In this document: positions 20,101 to 32,100 of the stretch, piece by piece
Numbering within the stretch: position 1 is the stretch's first letter
Layout of the letters: the number at the start of each line of letters is the position of its first letter
The notes under the pieces: generated by a model
Databases searched by the model: none
Told to the model about the DNA's origin: nothing
The model's input: only the letters and a program-made list of their open reading frames with translations
Position numbers and translations under genes: made by a program
Assembly (NCBI GenBank): GCA_033558025.1
Contig: JAUCEF010000010.1
Coordinates: 459,001-523,000, forward strand
DNA from: Phytophthora sp. 'mugwort'
Taxonomy: Eukaryota > Oomycota > Peronosporomycetes > Peronosporales > Peronosporaceae
Length of the DNA stretch: 64,000 nucleotides
Direction of reading: 5' to 3'

Positions 20101-21128
20101 ACCTGGTGATTGCGAGCAGTGATGACGACATGCTCAAGGCGACCAAGAGCGCACTAAGCAAGCGGTTCGAGATGACGGACCTAGGCGAGCTGAGCTACTT
20201 TCTCGGAATGGAGATCAAGCAAGACATCAAGGCTGGTGAGGTGACGATGCGGCAGACCAAGTTCGCGCGGAGCATCCTGAGCAAGTTCAGCATGGAGAAC
20301 AGCAAGCCCGTGAAAACGCCGCAGGACCCCGGACTCAAGCTGACCAAGGCTATGTGCGACGGCGGTTGCAAGCATGATGACAGCATGGCAGGCGTGCCTT
20401 ACCGGAACGCCGTGGGCTGCCTCATGTACTTGATGGTGGGCACCCGACCGGATCTGGCTGCGGCAGTGGGCACACTGAGTCAGTTCGCTGCAGACCCATG
20501 CCCCACGCACTGGCAAGCACTCAAGCGCGTCCTCCGCTACATCCAAGGCACGGCGACGTACGGCATCGAGTTTCGCACCAAGGACCAAGACGGCGTCTGC
20601 GGCTACTCGGATGCGGACTGGGCGGGTGATGTGGAGTCGCGCCGCAGCACGAGCGGATACGCGTTCATAATGAGCGGTGGATGCGTGAGCTGGCGCAGCA
20701 AGAAGCAGAGGACGGTGGCACTATCGTCGACGGAAGCCGAGTACATGGCGCTATCGGAGGCAACACAGGAGGCTGTGTGGCTCAAGGCGTTTCTGTGCGA
20801 GATAGGCGAAACCACAGAGGGCAAGGCGATCAAGATCTACGAAGACAACCAAGGATCCATCGCGCTTGCCAAGAATCCCGAGTTTCACAAGCGTACCAAG
20901 CACATCGACATTCGCTACCACTTCGTGCGCGAGAAGGTCGAGGACGGAGAAGTGGTGCTCGAGTACTGTCCGACGCAAGACATGCTGGCGGACCTGATGA
21001 CCAAGCCCATTCCAGCGGCGCAGTTCGACTGTCTCCGGAGCAAGCTCGGCATCGAAGCACCGAAGGCTATCGAGTCGAGTGGGAGTGTTGTCAAGGAGAC
21101 GCCTCGAGCAGCTGCTGTATACCGGTAG
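17141..21128 (+). pseudogene. C-1 Gag-Pol, RT motif A deleted
   Basis: Start ATG 17141 in the primer site. Gag runs to a 1-bp deletion near 17692. In the next frame come zinc knuckle CHNCGKHGHWIAEC (about 17860-17901), protease DSGATQH (about 18050), pre-integrase LWHLRLGH and CDGCALGKQ, and integrase with HSDVCGP, RSDNGGEY and GIAERMN. A TGA at 19552-19554 ends this frame. RT resumes from about 19665, but 141 bp (47 codons) are missing at 19953-19964 between two Tyr-Gly-Leu-Lys coding repeats. This removes motif A with its catalytic Asp. The YVDD box reads YLDD. RNase H is present ([14 protein letters not shown]). The stop lies 43 bp inside the 3' LTR. Confidence 0.9.
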
Positions 21129-21397
21129 GATACCGGTATGACCTTCACTCAATGGCACCTCAATCACTCCGGCGATCACGGGACGATGATTACGATGCAC
21201 GTGGGTACAAGATTGTGGGTACAGGATGGGCTCTACGTGGCGCTCTGCGATTGGCAGAAGTAGCTCAGTATCCAGTAGAGAATCCAGTAGAGTGTACCCA
21301 GTAGGTAGAACTGTAGGCTTAGATGTAGCAAGGAGTTTGCGAACTAAGGACCTAAATCAATCACTTTGCATTTTGCCATCAAGTGACCAAGCCTTTT
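21086..21397 (+). repeat. C-1 3' LTR
   Basis: 312 bp, same ends as the 5' LTR. Preceded by the purine-rich GAGTGGGAG, the likely polypurine tract. The right flank is CTGAA, the complement of the C-2 duplication TTCAG. Confidence 0.92.
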
Positions 21398-21469
21398 CTG
21401 AAAGCAGATTCTTGCTCATATTTGGCACGTAAAGCGCGTTCTTGATCTCGATCTCGCGCTCGTCGCCGT
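21398..21469 (-). other. Inverted 72-bp A-2 segment between C-1 and C-2
   Basis: Reverse complement of the A-2 stretch that should lie between 16824 and 26043: it encodes [19 protein letters not shown] on the minus strand. Its ends carry the complement of TTCAG (left) and of ACGGC (right), the duplications belonging to the C-2 and C-1 insertion sites. This fits inversion between the two CopC elements after both had inserted. Confidence 0.9.
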
Positions 21470-21781
21470 AAAAGGCTTGGTCACTTGATGGCAAAATGCA
21501 AAGTGATTGATTTAAGTCCTTAGTTCGCAAACTCCTTGCTACATCTAAGCCTACAGTTCTACCTACTGGGTACACTCTACTGGATTCTCTACTGGATACT
21601 GAGCTACTTCTGCCAATCGCAGAGCGCCACGTAGAGCCCATCCTGTACCCACAATCTTGTACCCACGTGCATCGTAATCATCGTCCCGTGATCGCCGGAG
21701 TGATTGAGGTGCCACTGAGTGAAGGTCATACCGGTATCCTACCGGTATACAGCAGCTGCTCGAGGCGTCTCCTTGACAACA
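21470..21781 (-). repeat. C-2 3' LTR
   Basis: 312 bp, TGTTGTCAAGG...CCTTTT on the minus strand. Confidence 0.92.
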
Positions 21782-24700
21782 CTCCCACTCGACTCGATAG
21801 CCTTCGGTGCTTCGATGCCGAGCTTGCTCCGGAGACAGTCGAACTGCGCCGCTGGAATGGGCTTGGTCATCAGGTCCGCCAGCATGTCTTGCGTCGGACA
21901 GTACTCGAACACCACTTCTCCGTCCTCGACCTTCTCGCGCACGAAGTGGTAGCGAATGTCGATGTGCTTGGTACGCTTGTGAAACTCGGGATTCTTGGCA
22001 AGCGCGATGGATCCTTGGTTGTCTTCGTAGATCTTGATCGCCTTGCCCTCTGTGGTTTCGCCTATCTCGCACAGAAACGCCTTGAGCCACACAGCCTCCT
22101 GTGTTGCCTCCGATAGCGCCATGTACTCGGCTTCCGTCGACGATAGTGCCACCGTCCTCTGCTTCTTGCTGCGCCAGCTCACGCATCCACCGCTCATTAT
22201 GAACGCGTATCCGCTCGTGCTGCGGCGCGACTCCACATCACCCGCCCAGTCCGCATCCGAGTAGCCGCAGACGCCGTCTTGGTCCTTGGTGCGAAACTCG
22301 ATGCCGTACGTCGCCGTGCCTTGGATGTAGCGGAGGACGCGCTTGAGTGCTTGCCAGTGCGTGGGGCATGGGTCTGCAGCGAACTGACTCAGTGTGCCCA
22401 CTGCCGCAGCCAGATCCGGTCGGGTGCCCACCATCAAGTACATGAGGCAGCCCACGGCGTTCCGGTAAGGCACGCCTGCCATGCTGTCATCATGCTTGCA
22501 ACCGCCGTCGCACATAGCCTTGGTCAGCTTGAGTCCGGGGTCCTGCGGCGTTTTCACGGGCTTGCTGTTCTCCATGCTGAACTTGCTGAGGATGCTCCGC
22601 GCGAACTTGGTCTGCCGCATCGTCACCTCACCAGCCTTGATGTCTTGCTTGATCTCCATTCCGAGAAAGTAGCTCAGCTCGCCTAGGTCCGTCATCTCGA
22701 ACCGCTTGCTTAGTGCGCTCTTGGTCGCCTTGAGCATGTCGTCATCACTGCTCGCAATCACCAGGTCGTCCACGTACAGCACCACGAGCACCATGCTGTC
22801 GCCGTTGCGCTTGACGTAGACGCAGTGGTCGGTCTCGCACTTGTCGAAGTCCAGCTTGAGCATGAAGTCGTCGATGGTGTGGTTCCACATGCGCGGCGAC
22901 TGCTTGAGCCCGTACTTGGCAGCCATCGCTAGCACGATTCGGATGGACGTGAACTTGGCCACGGGCGCGAAGGTCTCGTCGTAGTCGATGCCGTGCTTCT
23001 GCGAGAAGCCCTTAGCCACCAGGCGCGCCTTTTATCGTTCGATCTCGCCGGCTTGGTTCTCCTTCACGCGAAAGACCCATCGACAGCCGATGGCCTTGCG
23101 TCCCTTGGGCAGCGGTACCACGTCCCATGTGTCGTTCTTGCGCAGCGAGTCGTACTCCGAGTCGCAGGCCTCCTTCCATTTGCGTGCGTCGCTGGATTCC
23201 ATCGCCGACTTGACGTGGTCGGCATTTCTCCCACTGAATCCACGACGTACGCCGCCTCGAAGCTCTTGTCGTTGTCTCGAGCCATGGCAGACATCTCATC
23301 CAGGCCTTGGTGTCAATTCTCTGACGTGTATCGCTTGGCACTCGGGGTCTCCACCGCTTCTTCCAGCGACTGTGTCCGCGGGTGTCTCTTGCTGCCGGGC
23401 AAGAATTCATCATCCCGCGCAGTCTCTTCATCTTCGTCGTCCGATGCCGACTGTTCATCTTTGTCCGTGGTGCCTTCTTCCGCATCTTGAAGGTCCACCA
23501 GCTCCTCCTTGGGTTTGTAGTCGCGTCTTCCACCGTCGAAGACGTCTTCCATGAACTGTGCATCGCGGCTCACCAGCACGCGACCACTCTCGATCTCCTC
23601 GAACCGATACGCTTTCTCGTGGTCCGAGTACCCCAGGAACCTGCATCGCACCGATCGCGCATCCAGCTTGGTTCGCTTCTCTTTCGCCACATGCACGTAG
23701 GCGTGGCAACCGAAGACTTTGAGGTTGGCCAGCAATGGTTTCTTGGCAGTCCACAACTCGTACGGAGACTTATCGTTGTCAAGCGCATGTGTCGGACAGC
23801 GGTTGCGCAGGAACATAGCCGTCATGACTGCTTCGCCCCAGTATGCCTTGGACAGACTCGCGTGCTCCAGCATGCACCGCGCGCATTCAACTAGCGTCCG
23901 GTTCATGCGCTCCGCGATTCCGTTGAGCTGCGGCGTGTATGGCGGCGTGAACTTCTGCACGATGCCGCGCTTGCTGCAAAACTTGGCCATTTTGTCGGAT
24001 TTGTACTCACCACCGTTGTCACTGCGAAGCTCCTTGACGCGCTTGCCGGTCTGTGTTTCCGCAAACGCCACAAAGTGCGCGAACTTGTCGGCCACCTCCC
24101 ACTTGTTCTTCACCAGGTACACCACGCAGTAGCGCGACTTGTCGTCGATAAAGGTGACGAAGTAGCGCTTGCCGCCAAACGTCGGCGTGCGCATGGGCCC
24201 GCATACGTCACTGTGCACAACCTCCAGTAGTTCATTGGCACGCTTGGGCGATGTCGATTCGAAACTCAATCGCGTCTGCTTGCCGAGCGCGCATCCGTCG
24301 CACGTTTCCCACTTGCTCGCGGACCCGAGGTCAATGCCGACGCTGAGCTTCTTCTTGACGATGGCGTCGAGCCCAGCGTGACCGATGTGGCCTAGTCGAA
24401 GGTGCCAGAGGTACGACTTGGTGTCCCCTTGGCTCCCGTTCGGACTCGCCGAATTCGCTTCGTCCAGGCGCACGGGCGTCATGCACAGCTTGAACAGCTT
24501 GCCGTCACGCGCACCTATCGTGCACTTCATCCCCTTCAGTGCGATGAAGCATCCGTCGCTGTCGAAGGTCACTGATCCGACGTCCTTGGTGAAGCGCCCG
24601 ATCGAGAAGAGGTTGCGCGTTAGCTTGGGAATGTGCCACACGTTCGTGAGCACACCCTTCTTGATGCCACGAGGCGTCTTCATCTCCATCACAATGTCGC

Positions 24701-25726
24701 CGCTGCCGATCGCTTGAACCACACCGTCGTCTGCGAGACGCACGTCGACCGGAGTGAAGGCCTTGTAGTTTCTCATGAACTTCTTGGAGTGCGCCATGTG
24801 CTGCGTCGCACCCGAGTCGACCAGCCATGTGCCACTCGCCGACGCTGCCATGGCCGCATCGCCATCGCCGTCGACGAAGAAGAGATAGTCGCCGGAGTCG
24901 TCCTCACGCGCGACGTTGGCACGCTGCGAGCGCTGCCGTTCCGTGTTGTCATGGATCCGCGAGGGACACTCCGCGATCCAATGTCCATGCTTGCCGCAGT
25001 TGTGGCACGCACCGTTCTTCTTCGACGGTCGGCCCTTATGCTTGTTGTCCCTCATCATGAACGCCTGGCCAGGCGCGGCGCCATCTCCATCGCCACCCTC
25101 CTCCTTGCGCTTCATGTCTTCATGTAGCAGCCGAGACGTCACCAGCTCCCACGTCAGCGTGTCGGATCTTGACTCCACGCCGTGATGAGGAACTGGTACG
25201 ACTCGCTGAGACTTCCCAAAAGCGTGATCACCAAGTCGTCTTCGCTGGACGGAGCGCCCACCGCGTCGAGCTGTTCCGCCAGCGTCTTGATCTTGTTGAT
25301 GTGCTCCAGCACATCACCAGCTTCGTCAATCATCGTCGTGAAGAAGTGTCGACGAAGGAAGAGCTTATTGGCCAAGCTCTTCTTCTCGAAGTATCCTTCC
25401 AGCCTTGACCATGCATCATGCGCGCCACTCGCCGACCGGACCAACGGTAGCTGCAAATCCTCTAACGCGAGGCAGATGATCGCCATCGCCTTGCGCGACT
25501 TCCGCTTGAGTGCCGCTTGATTCAACGCCGTGGTGCAGTTCTCCAGCTTCGTATCACCGCATACGACTTCCCACAGGTCGCGCTCCTCGAGTACCATTTG
25601 CATCTTGAACTTCCACGTGTGGAAGTTAGCTCCGTCGAACTTGTTGATGCGGAAGGCAGAAGGCGGCGTGGCGTCCATGGCGAAGGCGTAGTCGGGGTCT
25701 TCAGAGAAGGCGGGGCTTGGGCTCAT
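21739..25726 (-). pseudogene. C-2 Gag-Pol, RT motif A deleted, extra stop
   Basis: Start ATG 25724-25726. Same domain order and lesions as C-1: gag 1-bp deletion (about 25175), stop after the integrase region (23313-23315), and the 141-bp loss of RT motif A at 22903-22914. In addition a TAC to TAA change at about 23030 stops RT just before the Lys-Ala-Arg-Leu-Val-Ala-Lys-Gly motif; C-3 has the same change and C-1 does not. The catalytic box reads YVDD. Protease, pre-integrase HHCC and integrase triad residues are present. The terminal stop lies in the 3' LTR. Confidence 0.9.
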
Positions 25727-25730
25727 AACC

Positions 25731-26042
25731 AAAAGGCTTGGACACTTGATGGCAAAATGCAAAGTGATTGATATAGGTCCTTAGTTCGCAAACTCCTTGC
25801 TACATCTAAGCCTACAGTTCTACCTACTGGGTACACTCTACTGGATTCTCTACTGGATACTGAGCTACTTCTGCCAATCGCAGAGCGCCACGTAGAGCCC
25901 ATCCTGTACCCACAATCTTATACCCACGTGCATCGTAATCATCGTCCCGTGATCGCCGGAGTGATTGAGGTGCCACTGAGTGAAGGTCATACCGGTATCC
26001 TACCGGTATACAGCAGCTGCTCGAGGCGTCTCCTTGACAACA
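25731..26042 (-). repeat. C-2 5' LTR
   Basis: 312 bp on the minus strand; the primer site is 25716-25730. Confidence 0.92.
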
Positions 26043-28258
26043 TTCAGTGCCGCAGATAAACAAGCATGGCAAGCTCCAAGTGGTATTTGACGGCACTGAG
26101 ATGCACGTTTCGCGCAAGGACTCGAATCAAATGGTGGCGACGGCGGATCTCGTGGATGGACTCTACTGGCTTCGCACACCTCAGCGATCGGCAAATGCGG
26201 CGACAAGTGGAAGGACGGTCGATTTGCACGCGCGTATGGGTCACGCTCCAGTCGAGGTTCTTCGCAAGATGGTCGACACCAAGATGATCAAGGACGCGAA
26301 AGCACCTTCCAAGTCGAGTGGACCAAGTGTGTGTCGTGGTTGCCAGCAAGGCAAAATGGTCCAAAAACCATTCCCAAGCAACCGTGACAAGCGTCGCTAC
26401 GACACATTTGAGCTGCTCCACTTTGACATCTGCGGACCCATGGAGGAAAACTCGCTTGGCGGCAGCAAGTATCTGCTCCTGATCGTGGACGAAGCCAGCG
26501 GATGCATGAAGGGTTTCTGTCTGCGTGCCAAGTCGGAAAGTGAAGACTGCATCAAGACATACATCATGAAGGTGCAGACGCAGTTCGGCAAGAAGGTCAA
26601 GTTTGTGCGGCACGACGGAGCTCGTAAGTTTGCGACCAACTCGCTCAACGACTTCTACGAAGACGAAGGCATCGAGCAGCAAACCACGGTTCCGTACGCG
26701 CACCAGACCAACGGCACGGCAGAGCGAGCCATCCGAACTATCGTCACGATCGGCCGCAGCATGTTGCATCACGCCAAGCTGGACAAGTGTTTCTGGGCTG
26801 AGGCGGCGATGACGGCCATCTATGTGAAGAACCGCCTGCCGTCACCCAAGATCGAGCACAAGACTCCGTTCGAGATCGTCTACAAGTCCAAGCCGAGTGT
26901 GAAGCACATGCGTGTTTTCGGCTGTCGGACGTACATCCTGACTCCGAAGGAGAAGCGACTCAAGTGGGATCCCAAGGCTCGCGCCGGATTGTTTCTGGGT
27001 TACGAAGAAGTGTCCAAGGCGTATCGACTTTATGACATCGAGGCGGGGCAGGTGGTCATCAGTCGCGATGTCAACTTCGATGAATCGACCTTTGGATTTT
27101 CACCGCCGATTTTTGATGAAGATGTCGACGACCTGGACTTCGACTCGCTCGACATCGACGATGATGGTCCGCGCCAGACGGAGTACAAACAGGCAGGGAA
27201 GCGCAAGAGCCGCCCGAGTGACGAAGATGAAGCTGCCAGAAGACCGCGCGCTGTGCGTCACCGACCTGGACTGGAAGAAGCAAGTGCACCGAACGACTCC
27301 CCTTCGCACCGAACAGACGCAGATGAAGAAGAAAAGTCTGGAGACCAAGATGAAGAATCGACTCCATCTGTGTTTTGGCGTGCAAGTGCCAACGCGGTCG
27401 AAGCAGCCGTGGACTTATCGGAGCCGTCGACATTCCAAGAAGCGGTCAACGGCCCGGACCAACTGCACTGGCGCAAGGCGATTCGTGCTGAGTTAAAGTC
27501 GATGCGACTTCGTGGTGTGTTTCGTGCTGCCAAGTTGCCCAGCGGACAACGCGCCATCGGTACCAAGTGGGTGTTCAAGATTAAGCGCAAAGCCGACGGA
27601 TCGATCGAGAAGTACAAGGCGCGCCTCGTAGCCAAGGGTTTCAAGCAAAAGTACGGCATCGACTACACGGAGACGTTCTCGCCCGTGGTCAAGTACGTGA
27701 CACTGCGCATGGTCATCGCGATTGCCAAGTATTTCGACTGGCCCCTCGACCAACTCGACGTGGTAACGGCATTTCTGTACGGCGTCATGAAGGAGTTGGT
27801 GTTCTGCGTGGTTCCTGAAGGCGTCGAGCTGGATGGTGATTTCGACTGCCTGGAATTGGTGAAGGCGATTTACGGTCTCAAGCAAGCTTCGCGCGTATGG
27901 AACGAGACCTTCGACGAATTCGTGTGTTCTATCGGTTTTCAAGTTTCAGCCTTCGACCCGTGCCTCTACATTAAGGTTGTCGATGGCCACTGTGTGCTCG
28001 TGCTGGTCTACGTGGACGATGTGTTGGTCACCGGAAGTTCACCCGAGCTGATCTCACGCACGAAGAACGACCTCAAGACACGCTTCGAAATGACTGACAG
28101 TGGCAAGTGTGTGTTCGTCCTTGGAATCGAGCTGGTGGATGGCCCGGACGGCAGCGTGACGATGTGCCAGCGGCGTTATGTGGATGATATCCTGAAGCGT
28201 TTCGGTATGGACGAGTGCAAGGCTGTGGTGAGTCCGGTAGACATGAGCACTCGACTGG
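26043..28258 (+). pseudogene. A-2 Gag-Pol, second part (pre-integrase to RT)
   Basis: Open frame resuming after C-2. Pre-integrase [10 protein letters not shown] and CRGCQQGK; integrase [15 protein letters not shown] (Lys for Glu beside the Asp) and GTAERA; a charged integrase-RT linker; RT with [10 protein letters not shown] and YVDD at about 28009-28020. It ends at Ser-Thr-Arg-Leu-Val in the RT connection, where a CopA LTR begins. The whole RNase H domain and the polypurine tract are lost. Confidence 0.88.
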
Positions 28259-28602
28259 TATTGAGGGTTGCCGGGTTTTGGTACTGTGTACCAGTAACCG
28301 GTTAACCCGAACCGGTCCAACACGATCCCGCGATGTTTACGGTACGTTGTTTACGCAACCGATGATTAGACGAGTAGGATGATTGGACGAGTGCGGAGTG
28401 TTGGTGATTGGATGCACCAAATGATTGGATGCAGGGCTGCATATCTATGTGGTAGACTAGGTAGTGTAAGCTCCGATAAATCAATCACTTTCGAATCTTC
28501 CTTCTTCAGCTCAAGTGGTCTTCACTCCGGTCCCCGCACCCAAGTGCAGAACTCCCTTCGCTAAACCCAAGCCTCGCTTACCAAGATCCATACCTTTTAT
28601 CA
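28259..28602 (+). repeat. CopA LTR joining A-2 to D-1 gag
   Basis: 344 bp, TATTGAGGG...TTTTATCA. Left neighbour is A-2 RT, right neighbour is D-1 gag (GTGATGATG). No internal end or primer site adjoins it and no target duplication matches, so it is probably an LTR-LTR recombination product. Confidence 0.82.
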
Positions 28603-28883
28603 GTGATGATGTCCTGGAGCACATCAACAAAATTAAGACGCTGGCGGAGCAGCTCGACGCAGTGGGCGCTCCGGTCAGCGAGGACGACTTGGTGATCACG
28701 CTTTTGGGAAGTCTGAGCGAGTCGTACCAGTTCCTGATCACGGCGTTGGAGTCGAGAGCCGACTCACTGTCGTGGGATCTCGTGACGTCTCGGCTGCTGC
28801 ATGAGGACATGAAGCGCAAGGAACAAGGTGGCGGCACGGACGGCACCGCGCACGGTCAAGGTCAAGCGTTCATGACAAGCGAC
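28603..28883 (+). pseudogene. D-1 Gag fragment
   Basis: About 93 codons of CopD Gag, corresponding to D-2 residues 135-230 (DDVLEHINKIKTLAEQLDAV and HEDMKRKEQGGGTDG). It is open in one frame. The gag start is missing, cut by the CopA LTR at 28602. C-3 interrupts the frame at 28883, and the frame resumes in phase at 33464 after the second GCGAC. The segment shows that the CopA/E mosaic lies inside D-1. Confidence 0.88.
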
Positions 28884-29195
28884 AAAAGGCTTGGTCACTT
28901 GATGGCAAAATGCAAAGTGATTGATTTAGGTCCTTAGTTCGCAAACTCCTTGCTACATCTAAGCCTACAGTTCTACCTACTGGGTACACTCTACTGGATT
29001 CTCTACTGGATACTGAGTTACTTCAGCCAATCGCAGAGCGCCACGTAGAGCCCATCCTGTACCCACAATCTTGTACCCACGTGCATCGTAATCATCGTCC
29101 CGTAATCGCCGAAGTGATTGAGGTGCCACTGAGTGAAGGTCATACCGGTATCCTACCGGTATACAGCAGCTGCTCGAGGCGTCTCCTTGACAACA
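28884..29195 (-). repeat. C-3 3' LTR
   Basis: 312 bp on the minus strand, differing from the C-2 3' LTR at a few positions. Confidence 0.92.
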
Positions 29196-32100
29196 CTCCC
29201 ACTCGACTCGATAGCCTTCGGTGCTTCGATGCCGAGCTTGCTCCGGAGACAGTCGAACTGCGCCGCTGGAATGGGCTTGGTCATCAGGTCCGCCAGCATG
29301 TCTTGCGTCGGACAGTACTCGAACACCACTTCTCCGTCCTCGACCTTCTCGCGCACGAAGTGGTAGCGAATGTCGATGTGCTTGGTACGCTTGTGAAACT
29401 CGGGATTCTTGGCAAGCGCGATGGATCCTTGGTTGTCTTCGTAGATCTTGATCGCCTTGCCCTCTGTGGTTTCGCCTATCTCGCACAGAAACGCCTTGAG
29501 CCACACAGCCTCCTGTGTTGCCTCCGATAGCGCCATGTACTCGGCTTCCGTCGACGATAGTGCCACCGTCCTCTGCTTCTTGCTGCGCCAGCTCACGCAT
29601 CCACCGCTCATTATGAACGCGTATCCGCTCGTGCTGCGGCGCGACTCCACATCACCCGCCCAGTCCGCATCCGAGTAGCCGCAGACGCCGTCTTGGTCCT
29701 TGGTGCGAAACTCGATGCCGTACGTCGCCGTGCCTTGGATGTAGCGGAGGACGCGCTTGAGTGCTTGCCAGTGCGTGGGGCATGGGTCTGCAGCGAACTG
29801 ACTCAGTGTGCCCACTGCCGCAGCCAGATCCGGTCGGGTGCCCACCATCAAGTACATGAGGCAGCCCACGGCGTTCCGGTAAGGCACGCCTGCCATGCTG
29901 TCATCATGCTTGCAACCGCCGTCGCACATAGCCTTGGTCAGCTTGAGTCCGGGGTCCTGCGGCGTTTTCACGGGCTTGCTGTTCTCCATGCTGAACTTGC
30001 TGAGGATGCTCCGCGCGAACTTGGTCTGCCGCATCGTCACCTCACCAGCCTTGATGTCTTGCTTGATCTCCATTCCGAGAAAGTAGCTCAGCTCGCCTAG
30101 GTCCGTCATCTCGAACCGCTTGCTTAGTGCGCTCTTGGTCGCCTTGAGCATGTCGTCATCACTGCTCGCAATCACCAGGTCGTCCACGTACAGCACCACG
30201 AGCACCATGCTGTCGCCGTTGCGCTTGACGTAGACGCAGTGGTCGGTCTCGCACTTGTCGAAGTCCAGCTTGAGCATGAAGTCGTCGATGGTGTGGTTCC
30301 ACATGCGCGGCGACTGCTTGAGCCCGTACTTGGCAGCCATCGCTAGCACGATTCGGATGGACGTGAACTTGGCCACGGGCGCGAAGGTCTCGTCGTAGTC
30401 GATGCCGTGCTTCTGCGAGAAGCCCTTAGCCACCAGGCGCGCCTTTTATCGTTCGATCTCGCCGGCTTGGTTCTCCTTCACGCGAAAGACCCATCGACAG
30501 CCGATGGCCTTGCGTCCCTTGGGCAGCGGTACCACGTCCCATGTGTCGTTCTTGCGCAGCGAGTCGTACTCCGAGTCGCAGGCCTCCTTCCATTTGCGTG
30601 CGTCGCTGGATTCCATCGCCGACTTGACGTGGTCGGCATTTCTCCCACTGAATCCACGACGTACGCCGCCTCGAAGCTCTTGTCGTTGTCTCGAGCCATG
30701 GCAGACATCTCATCCAGGCCTTGGTGTCAATTCTCTGACGTGTATCGCTTGGCACTCGGGGTCTCCACCGCTTCTTCCAGCGACTGTGTCCGCGGGTGTC
30801 TCTTGCTGCCGGGCAAGAATTCATCATCCCGCGCAGTCTCTTCATCTTCGTCGTCCGATGCCGACTGTTCATCTTTGTCCGTGGTGCCTTCTTCCGCATC
30901 TTGAAGGTCCACCAGCTCCTCCTTGGGTTTGTAGTCGCGTCTTCCACCGTCGAAGACGTCTTCCATGAACTGTGCATCGCGGCTCACCAGCACGCGACCA
31001 CTCTCGATCTCCTCGAACCGATACGCTTTCTCGTGGTCCGAGTACCCCAGGAACCTGCATCGCACCGATCGCGCATCCAGCTTGGTTCGCTTCTCTTTCG
31101 CCACATGCACGTAGGCGTGGCAACCGAAGACTTTGAGGTTGGCCAGCAATGGTTTCTTGGCAGTCCACAACTCGTACGGAGACTTATCGTTGTCAAGCGC
31201 ATGTGTCGGACAGCGGTTGCGCAGGAACATAGCCGTCATGACTGCTTCGCCCCAGTATGCCTTGGACAGACTCGCGTGCTCCAGCATGCACCGCGCGCAT
31301 TCAACTAGCGTCCGGTTCATGCGCTCCGCGATTCCGTTGAGCTGCGGCGTGTATGGCGGCGTGAACTTCTGCACGATGCCGCGCTTGCTGCAAAACTTGG
31401 CCATTTTGTCGGATTTGTACTCACCACCGTTGTCACTGCGAAGCTCCTTGACGCGCTTGCCGGTCTGTGTTTCCGCAAACGCCACAAAGTGCGCGAACTT
31501 GTCGGCCACCTCCCACTTGTTCTTCACCAGGTACACCACGCAGTAGCGCGACTTGTCGTCGATAAAGGTGACGAAGTAGCGCTTGCCGCCAAACGTCGGC
31601 GTGCGCATGGGCCCGCATACGTCACTGTGCACAACCTCCAGTAGTTCATTGGCACGCTTGGGCGATGTCGATTCGAAACTCAATCGCGTCTGCTTGCCGA
31701 GCGCGCATCCGTCGCACGTTTCCCACTTGCTCGCGGACCCGAGGTCAATGCCGACGCTGAGCTTCTTCTTGACGATGGCGTCGAGCCCAGCGTGACCGAT
31801 GTGGCCTAGTCGAAGGTGCCAGAGGTACGACTTGGTGTCCCCTTGGCTCCCGTTCGGACTCGCCGAATTCGCTTCGTCCAGGCGCACGGGCGTCATGCAC
31901 AGCTTGAACAGCTTGCCGTCACGCGCACCTATCGTGCACTTCATCCCCTTCAGTGCGATGAAGCATCCGTCGCTGTCGAAGGTCACTGATCCGACGTCCT
32001 TGGTGAAGCGCCCGATCGAGAAGAGGTTGCGCGTTAGCTTGGGAATGTGCCACACGTTCGTGAGCACACCCTTCTTGATGCCACGAGGCGTCTTCATCTC

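Larger units (their letters stand above)
16825..21397 (+). mobile_element. C-1: CopC element in A-2 (plus strand)
   Basis: 4573 bp: LTRs 16825-17136 and 21086-21397. The left flank is ACGGC (16820-16824). The second ACGGC copy is not at its right end but, inverted, beside C-2 at 21465-21469. It is the head-to-head partner of C-2. The internal 141-bp RT deletion is shared with C-2 and C-3. Confidence 0.92.
21470..26042 (-). mobile_element. C-2: CopC element in A-2 (minus strand)
   Basis: 4573 bp, the same length as C-1: LTRs 21470-21781 (3') and 25731-26042 (5'). Its right flank is TTCAG (26043-26047); the partner TTCAG lies inverted at 21398-21402 next to C-1. It forms a near-perfect inverted repeat with C-1. 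Its 3.7 kb from the 3' LTR to the zinc-knuckle region is almost identical to C-3. Confidence 0.92.
15433..28602 (+). mobile_element. A-2: CopA element carrying C-1 and C-2, 3' end truncated
   Basis: 5' LTR 15433-15776, internal 15777-16824 and 26043-28258, with a 72-bp internal piece inverted between C-1 and C-2 (21398-21469). The internal region ends in the RT-RNase H connection at a CopA LTR (28259-28602) with no polypurine tract. Flanks CACAA and GTGAT do not match, so the outer ends come from different events. Confidence 0.82.

Noticed and set aside
16825..26042. Long terminal inverted repeats of a DNA transposon
   Set aside because: The arms are complete LTR retrotransposons with their own LTRs, primer sites and copia pol genes; no transposase is present.
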